Of a stretch of DNA of 18,239 nucleotides, positions 15,049 through 18,239 are shown piece by piece. The notes beneath the pieces are model-generated. The model made no database searches. It saw only the letters and a list, made by a program, of their open reading frames with translations, and was not told the DNA's origin. The stretch covers positions 1 through 18,239 of the forward strand of contig CAMZFU010000020.1 in NCBI GenBank assembly GCA_947306185.1, written 5' to 3'. The position numbers and the translations under genes are program-made. Within the stretch, counting starts at the first letter, position 1, and each line of letters opens with the position of its first letter. Source of the stretch: an uncultured Pseudomonadota bacterium. GTDB taxonomy: Bacteria; Pseudomonadota; Alphaproteobacteria; Rs-D84.

Positions 15049-15559
15049 TCATAAAATTGGTACCAGCCCCTTAACAACTCCGGTAAAACTGTCGCATTTT
15101 TCATCGTTACCAAAACCAAAGGAACAATCGCCATACATTTGGTCGCCAATCTTGTGCCGGGGTCTTATGCTTAATTTGCCATAGAAAAATGAACTATCGA
15201 CCAATTTCTTGAACTTAACTTTCTCAAATTCCAAAATAAGAACTTTGATATAAAGTTTTTCCCAGCATTGATTAAAATCATCGGTCGGCATATCATCATA
15301 AAACGAAAACATTTTTTCGTTTGCGCCCCCCAATAAAGCCACGTAAAACATTTGATTAAGGCATATTATTGCCTCTACGGCGTTAAAATGTCCGGAATTT
15401 GGTGCGGCATAACAACAGTTATCAATTGAAAAAGTTGCAATTAAATCGATGCTGTCATCATTTTTATTAATTTGCGCATCTTTAAGGTAACGTGTGTCCT
15501 TGGCTGTATATGTGGCAAGTGCTTTTTTTTATAATTTCTTCTGATACATTTTGAAACAT
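15049..15559 (-). pseudogene. FcoT-like (type III) acyl thioesterase, frameshifted at an A8 tract
   Basis: Read with one A fewer in the A8 run (plus-strand T8, 15523-15530), this is a 169-residue hot-dog protein of the FcoT family (Mycobacterium Rv0098, fatty acyl-CoA thioesterase; relatives serve isonitrile lipopeptide pathways). From memory the family keeps Y-x4-x-RYL-x-DAQ, then F-S/T-I, then the core S/T-GHFNAVE-x-x-x-C-x-NQ; here DTRYLKDAQ and SGHFNAVEAIICLNQ are both present at the right spacing. Family length is about 180. ATG 15559 follows GAGGGTGG, a good ribosome site; an ATG at 15571 is less likely. As given, translation from 15559 stops after about 25 residues, and only an internal ATG at 15351 opens the remaining 100. 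The gene has its own promoter and precedes the unit with the carrier protein, so an acyl-ACP substrate is plausible. Confidence 0.75.
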
Positions 15560-15597
15560 TTCCACCCTCATAGTATACTCAACAATACCATGATGTA

Positions 15598-15627
15598 AGT
15601 ATATTATAAAAATATTTATATTGTCAA
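15598..15627 (-). promoter_or_regulatory. Sigma70 promoter of the FcoT-like gene
   Basis: On the minus strand, a perfect -35 TTGACA (15627-15622), an 18-bp spacer and -10 TATACT (15603-15598). It lies between the terminator at 15638 and the ATG at 15559. Confidence 0.6.
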
Positions 15628-15637
15628 GGCAAGGTAT

Positions 15638-15665
15638 AAAAACACCGCATAAAGCGGTGTTTTTT
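15638..15665 (-). terminator. Bidirectional Rho-independent terminator
   Basis: An 8-bp perfect stem, AACACCGC (15641-15648) with GCGGTGTT (15654-15661), and a 5-nt loop. The plus strand continues with a T run to 15665, and the minus strand has a T run at 15642-15638. It lies 43 bp beyond the stop of the minus-strand gene at 15709, so it most likely ends that transcript. Confidence 0.8.
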
Positions 15666-15708
15666 ATTAAGTTATGTTCCAACATAAATAACCCATATTG
15701 ACGCGGTT

Positions 15709-16093
15709 TTATTGAACGCGTACAACAAGTTTTCTTTTAATCAAAGACAATAAAATATTTGTTGGTAAATACATTTGCGATATGCATATTCTTGAATGCT
15801 GTTCACCTTCATCTGTGTGTTCGGCACGACATTTTTTGCATAATTCTTGCATATCGGTGACCGCTTGAATTACTTTCTCTTTGGTAGCATGTTCTTTGGT
15901 TACTACTAATATCTCGTACAGCGGAACCCAATCTTTGTTAGAAATGGAACCGAAGGTATGGAAAGGATGACCTTTTTCTTTGGATTCAGAAAAACCTGGG
16001 GTTTGTTGATATACAGCGCACGCCCCAAAATGCTTGCAAGGGCAGGTTGTTTGCAGAAAATATATGTCTGGATATCCCTTTTTTTTTGGTCAT
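15709..16093 (-). pseudogene. Small Cys-rich hypothetical protein, frameshifted at an A9 tract after the start
   Basis: Not recognised. ATG 16093 has an excellent AAGGA ribosome site 6 nt upstream and a promoter about 45 nt upstream. It reads Met-Thr and then an A9 tract (plus-strand T9, 16079-16087). With eight A's the frame is MTKKKGYPDIYFLQ and stays open for 127 residues to TAA at 15709; with nine it stops after 34 residues. The protein has CPCKHFGAC near residues 18-26, CKKC near 88 and one more Cys (RICISQ), which suggests a metal- or disulfide-bonding protein. There is no signal peptide. A clear terminator 43 bp after the stop and the upstream promoter define a complete transcription unit, which supports this being a real gene despite the shift. 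It is missed by ordinary ORF calling because no start codon lies in the long frame. Confidence 0.65.
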
Positions 16094-16136
16094 ATGTTGT
16101 CCTTTTTGGTTTATATGGTTGTATTTATTGTTGCTA

Positions 16137-16164
16137 ATAGTAGCACAAAAATATATGTTGTCAA
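16137..16164 (-). promoter_or_regulatory. Sigma70 promoter of the Cys-rich gene
   Basis: On the minus strand, a perfect -35 TTGACA (16164-16159), a 16-bp spacer and -10 TACTAT (16142-16137; four of six). The ATG at 16093 lies about 43 nt downstream. Confidence 0.5.
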
Positions 16165-16242
16165 TAATTTTATAAAAGTGTCATACATTGTAAAATTTTT
16201 CAATTTACCCATCGTGCTTAAAATCAAATTGCGAACTAGGGG

Positions 16243-16878
16243 TTATAGTGCCATTTGATTAGTTTTTAGTAGCCAATGGGGAATTTCTGGTAAACTGAAA
16301 CTTTCGCCATCCCATCGCATTTTTATATATTCTGCATTTGGCATACCACTAAAATTTAAATCTGTAAAATGGCGCACCAATGCACCAATTACCCCCGCGT
16401 GTGTTGCGATCCCAATTGTTTTTGCATCTGTGTGTTTTGCGATTTGAATCATTGTATCGCATACGCGTTTGATAAAATCATTATCGGTTTCGCCATTTTC
16501 TGGGGCATAATCTTCATTAAATAACAGGTCCGACGGCATATCCACCGTATCTTTGGTCAAATCAACCGGGGTGTCCGCAGGCGCATCTGTAAGGTTCATT
16601 ATTTTCCCACAAAGTACCCCAAGGTTCCTTTCCCTTAACCCTGGGTCGGTTATAATTTTTATCTGTCTGTTGCCAATAACAATTTTTGCGGTCTCATAAG
16701 CCCGGGCCAATGTTGAACTGTAAATGCAGTCAAATTTTATATTTGTTAAATTTTTGGCCAAGGCGTGTGCTTGTTCAATTCCCGTTTTATTCAATGGAAT
16801 ATCAAGGAAACTCTGTACCCTTTTTTCCACATTGTAGTCAGTTTGACCGTGTCTAAATATATAAAAATCTTTGGTCAT
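16243..16878 (-). CDS. Histidine phosphatase / phosphoglycerate mutase-like protein
   Basis: This 211-residue protein of histidine phosphatase branch 1 has a full catalytic set: FRHGQTDYN gives Arg9 and the phospho-acceptor His10; SSTLARAYETA gives Arg59; LRERNLG gives the acid Glu83; ATHAGV gives the second His160. Such enzymes act as phosphoglycerate mutases, alpha-ribazole phosphatases or broad small-molecule phosphatases; the substrate is not readable. An insert rich in Asp, Thr and Pro (about 97-118, with repeated D-T/T-P pairs) replaces the more usual short cap region. The start ATG 16878 has AGGGA about 7 nt upstream. It is transcribed alone on the minus strand between the Cys-rich gene and the hairpin island, and an eight-C tract (16950-16957) lies about 72 bp upstream of its start. 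Confidence 0.9.
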   Translation of the reverse strand: MTKDFYIFRHGQTDYNVEKRVQSFLDIPLNKTGIEQAHALAKNLTNIKFDCIYSSTLARAYETAKIVIGNRQIKIITDPGLRERNLGVLCGKIMNLTDAPADTPVDLTKDTVDMPSDLLFNEDYAPENGETDNDFIKRVCDTMIQIAKHTDAKTIGIATHAGVIGALVRHFTDLNFSGMPNAEYIKMRWDGESFSLPEIPHWLLKTNQMAL

Positions 16879-16994
16879 GTAAAATTCCCTTTGTTTTCAC
16901 CATATCATAAAAAAATCAAAATGATATAAAAAAGTATGTCGGTGTGTTTCCCCCCCCTTGATAAACAAAGAATAAAATCAAAAAAATCACAAAC

Positions 16995-17012
16995 TCGGGG
17001 CGAAAGGATTCG
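16995..17012. repeat. 18-bp copy of the tRNA-Pro 3' end (possible att scar)
   Basis: Eighteen bases, TCGGGGCGAAAGGATTCG, are identical to 17964-17981, which is the T-arm/acceptor part of the tRNA-Pro gene, in the same orientation. Similarity stops abruptly after the last base. Duplicated tRNA 3' ends are the usual mark of integrase-type attachment sites, but no integrase gene is visible here. Confidence 0.6.
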
Positions 17013-17135
17013 CTCGCGTGGCACAATGTGCCGGTTGCGCGCAACCTGTAACGATTTCGCTGCGTTTCACTTGCAAAATCTACTTGGTTTCGAACCGGGC
17101 AACTGAGTTGCGATGTATCGAACCTTGGAACCTCA

Positions 17136-17181
17136 GATCACAAATTAAAATCGGCACTATGGCCGATTTGAATTTGTGGTC
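17136..17181. repeat. Long inverted repeat (about 20-bp stem, 6-nt loop)
   Basis: The arms 17136-17155 and 17162-17181 are nearly perfect reverse complements (one A-G mismatch, one T-G pair) around the loop ACTATG. It is the strongest secondary structure in the intergenic island. Confidence 0.7.
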
Positions 17182-17263
17182 GTGCTGGTGTGGCGGTTCT
17201 CGAGCCAAGATTATGGAGATTGGAAGAGAAATTGAAGATATGAAAACAAAATTGAGTTGAGAT

Positions 17264-17812
17264 TTATTTGTTCTTTACGTAAATCAAAGAATCGCATTTA
17301 CCAACACGTTTTGCCCAAGATGCCATTGGCAAGCGTTTTTCTAATTTGTATCCGTTACGTTTTGCGATATTTTCAGATGGTATATTTCCAGCATCAATGT
17401 CCAATATAATTTTTTGAAAACCAAATTTGAACAATTCAAATTCCAATGCAGATAATGCTTCACTCATGTATCCATGCCCATTTGCCGATTTAATCAACCA
17501 ATATCCTATTTCACAGCTGTTATCTTTGACATTAAAAAAGCGAATCCTGCCAATTATATTATCATTATGATAAATATAGAAACATACACCTTCATTAGTG
17601 TTTATCTGATTAGAACGTTTGTTTAAATATTCCAAAACATCATCAATGGTTTTTAATTCCCCAAAGTGTCCTTGCCAATCCATCAAATAATCACGATTTT
17701 GTTCAATAATATCAAAAATCTGTTGTGCATTTTCTGGTGTTGGTTCTAAAACACGCAATTCCAAACGAGGTGTTTTTAAATTCTGTCTAAATAATTTATA
17801 AAATTTTTCCAT
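17264..17812 (-). CDS. RimJ/RimL-type GNAT acetyltransferase
   Basis: This 182-residue protein of the GNAT superfamily has the RimJ/RimL layout: N-terminal LKTPRLELRVLEPTPENAQQIFDIIEQNRDYL-type start (here residues 12-43), a central strand IIGRIRFFNV, the strand-helix EIGYWLIKSA followed by NGHGYMSEAL, where acetyl-CoA binds (usual Q/R-x-x-G-x-G/A), and the C-terminal NIPSENIAKRNGYKLE motif near 143-158 typical of the family. Such enzymes acetylate N-terminal amines of ribosomal proteins or small molecules; the substrate is not readable. ATG 17812 has AAGGC about 6 nt upstream. It lies between the hairpin island and tRNA-Pro, inside the interval bounded by the duplicated tRNA 3' end, so it could be cargo of an old insertion. 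Confidence 0.88.
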   Translation of the reverse strand: MEKFYKLFRQNLKTPRLELRVLEPTPENAQQIFDIIEQNRDYLMDWQGHFGELKTIDDVLEYLNKRSNQINTNEGVCFYIYHNDNIIGRIRFFNVKDNSCEIGYWLIKSANGHGYMSEALSALEFELFKFGFQKIILDIDAGNIPSENIAKRNGYKLEKRLPMASWAKRVGKCDSLIYVKNK

Positions 17813-17926
17813 TGTTTTGCCTTGTTGTCAGTGTAGGGTATAACACAACTGGTTCGAAAATGATAGTTTTTGGACGTTTTCTGTTGTTGCTGCTTTCGAT
17901 CTTGGTTAAGATATTAGAAACTAAAC

Positions 17927-17949
17927 AAAAAACCGCTCTGATAAGCGGT
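17927..17949 (-). terminator. Rho-independent terminator of tRNA-Pro
   Basis: On the minus strand, a 6-bp stem ACCGCT/AGCGGT (17949-17944 and 17937-17932) with a 6-nt loop, followed directly by a T6 run (17932-17927). It begins 11 bases beyond the encoded CCA end of the tRNA, as expected for a single-gene tRNA unit. Confidence 0.8.
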
Positions 17950-17960
17950 CTTTAACTTTC

Positions 17961-18037
17961 TGGTCGGGGCGAAAGGATTCGAACCTTCGACACCTTGGTC
18001 CCAAACCAAGTACTCTACCAGACTGAGCTACGCCCCG
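17961..18037 (-). tRNA. tRNA-Pro (anticodon TGG), CCA encoded
   Basis: Minus-strand 77-mer including CCA. The acceptor stem CGGGGCG pairs with CGCCCCG, followed by discriminator A and encoded CCA. The D-stem begins GCTC. The anticodon stem CTTGG/CCAAG encloses the loop TTTGGGA, giving anticodon TGG (Pro). The T arm is GAAGG/CCTTT with loop TTCGAAT. All stems close well. Its 3' end (17964-17981 on the plus strand) is duplicated at 16995-17012. Confidence 0.95.
17964..17981. repeat. tRNA-Pro 3' end copy of the 18-bp direct repeat
   Basis: Identical to 16995-17012 and in the same orientation, about 970 bp away. This copy lies inside the functional tRNA gene and spans its T arm and acceptor stem. 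Confidence 0.6.
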
Positions 18038-18047
18038 AACGGCGCAT

Positions 18048-18075
18048 ATTATATCAGCTTTTTTATCAAACGCAA
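18048..18075 (-). promoter_or_regulatory. Promoter of tRNA-Pro
   Basis: On the minus strand, a perfect -10 TATAAT (18053-18048) with a weak -35 TTGCGT (18075-18070) and a 16-bp spacer. The tRNA 5' end is 10 bp further on, so the leader would be very short. Confidence 0.5.
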
Positions 18076-18091
18076 GTTATATTTATTTTAT

Positions 18092-18121
18092 TTGACATAT
18101 ATTATTCAATAATGTGATACT
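18092..18121 (+). promoter_or_regulatory. Promoter of the PHP-domain gene
   Basis: A perfect -35 TTGACA (18092-18097) and -10 GATACT (18116-18121; four of six) with an 18-bp spacer, 29 bp before the ATG at 18150. A GGGGGA ribosome site (18140-18145) lies between. Confidence 0.45.
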
Positions 18122-18149
18122 TTATCTATGTCCTGAAATGGGGGATACG

Positions 18150-18239
18150 ATGAAAATAGATTATACACTACATACTCATACGGTTGGATTTGATGGACGT
18201 AATACCGCCCAAGAAATGGTGGAAACGGCGGTATTGCGC
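18150..18239 (+). CDS. PHP-domain phosphatase, histidinol-phosphatase-like (3' partial)
   Basis: The first 30 residues are visible before the window ends: MKIDYTLHTHTVGFDG, with the H-x-H metal-binding motif I of PHP domains at His8 and His10, followed by an N-T-A-Q-E-M helix start. This is the beginning of HisK/HisJ-type histidinol phosphatases and related PHP phosphoesterases, which hydrolyse phosphate esters with a tri-metal site. The other metal ligands lie outside the window, so the substrate cannot be settled. A GGGGGA ribosome site and a TTGACA promoter precede it, so the start is well supported. Confidence 0.75.
   Translation, partial: MKIDYTLHTHTVGFDGRNTAQEMVETAVLR

Larger units (their letters stand above)
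16995..17181. other. Hairpin-rich, GC-richer intergenic island
   Basis: The 385 bp between the histidine phosphatase and acetyltransferase genes contain no convincing gene. From the tRNA-like 18-mer onward they are richer in GC than the flanks and packed with inverted repeats: GGCAC/GTGCC (17020-17032), the 14-bp palindrome GGTTGCGCGCAACC (17033-17046), GGTT/AACC (17086-17096), GCAAC/GTTGC (17099-17111), and a long hairpin of about 20 bp (17136-17155 with 17162-17181, one mismatch and one G-T pair, 6-nt loop). Short matches to tRNA-Pro occur inside, for example TACTTGGTTT at 17081-17090. There is no T tract after the long hairpin, so it is not a standard terminator. It may be a decayed mobile repeat or a structured RNA. 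Confidence 0.5.

Noticed and set aside
15482..15685. Longer 67-codon minus-strand frame covering the FcoT-like N-terminus
   Set aside because: Its upstream half crosses the promoter and terminator of the neighbouring units; only the part from 15559 fits the FcoT family.
16034..16258. Plus-strand 74-codon frame
   Set aside because: It is antisense to the Cys-rich gene and its promoter, and the translation is low-complexity and hydrophobic by chance in AT-rich DNA.
17018..17260. Plus-strand open frame of 80 codons (GTG start) in the intergenic island
   Set aside because: Its first half is made of short palindromes and tRNA-like pieces, there is no ribosome site or promoter, and the amino-acid pattern matches no family I know.

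Overview
The window looks like a chromosomal segment of an AT-rich Gram-negative bacterium. An outer-membrane TolC-type channel, a LolA-like periplasmic carrier and LPLAT-type acyltransferase chemistry support a two-membrane cell. The gene style suggests an uncultured alphaproteobacterium, but that placement is an impression of mine and not something proved by the sequence.

Bases 1-5737 carry the distal part of an aryl-polyene (APE)-type type II polyketide/fatty-acid cluster. On the plus strand, with overlapping ends, are the 3' end of an AMP-ligase fused to an ApeI/FabZ-like dehydratase, a family 2 glycosyltransferase, a hot-dog thioesterase, a LolA-like carrier and an MMPL exporter. A small 4'-phosphopantetheinyl transferase follows on the minus strand and an LPLAT acyltransferase on the plus strand. 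The ketosynthases, ketoreductase and carrier proteins expected of such a cluster would lie left of the window. A Nudix hydrolase overlaps the acyltransferase end.

Bases 6172-10731 carry a tripartite export operon with its own promoter: a TolC-type outer-membrane channel, a MacA-type adaptor, and MacB split into separate ATPase and permease genes. The adaptor is interrupted by an in-frame TAG where homologues usually have glutamine.

Bases 10765-16164 are accessory DNA. Two tandem paralogues (10859-13007) share six or five copies of a 15-residue repeat and a Cys-rich tail. Opposite them lie four minus-strand genes. Three of these read as intact only if one base is removed from a homopolymer: an acyl carrier protein joined to an unknown C-terminal domain (C6), an FcoT-like thioesterase (A8), and a small Cys-rich protein hidden by an A9 tract just after its ATG. 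Three good TTGACA promoters serve this set.

Bases 16243-18239 carry a histidine phosphatase, a hairpin-rich intergenic island that starts with an 18-bp copy of the tRNA-Pro 3' end, a RimJ/RimL-type acetyltransferase, tRNA-Pro(TGG) with encoded CCA and a clear terminator, and the start of a PHP-domain phosphatase gene.

The most interesting part is 13.0-16.1 kb: an acyl-carrier and thioesterase module with recurrent +1 homopolymer frameshifts, which could be phase variation, gene decay or assembly error.
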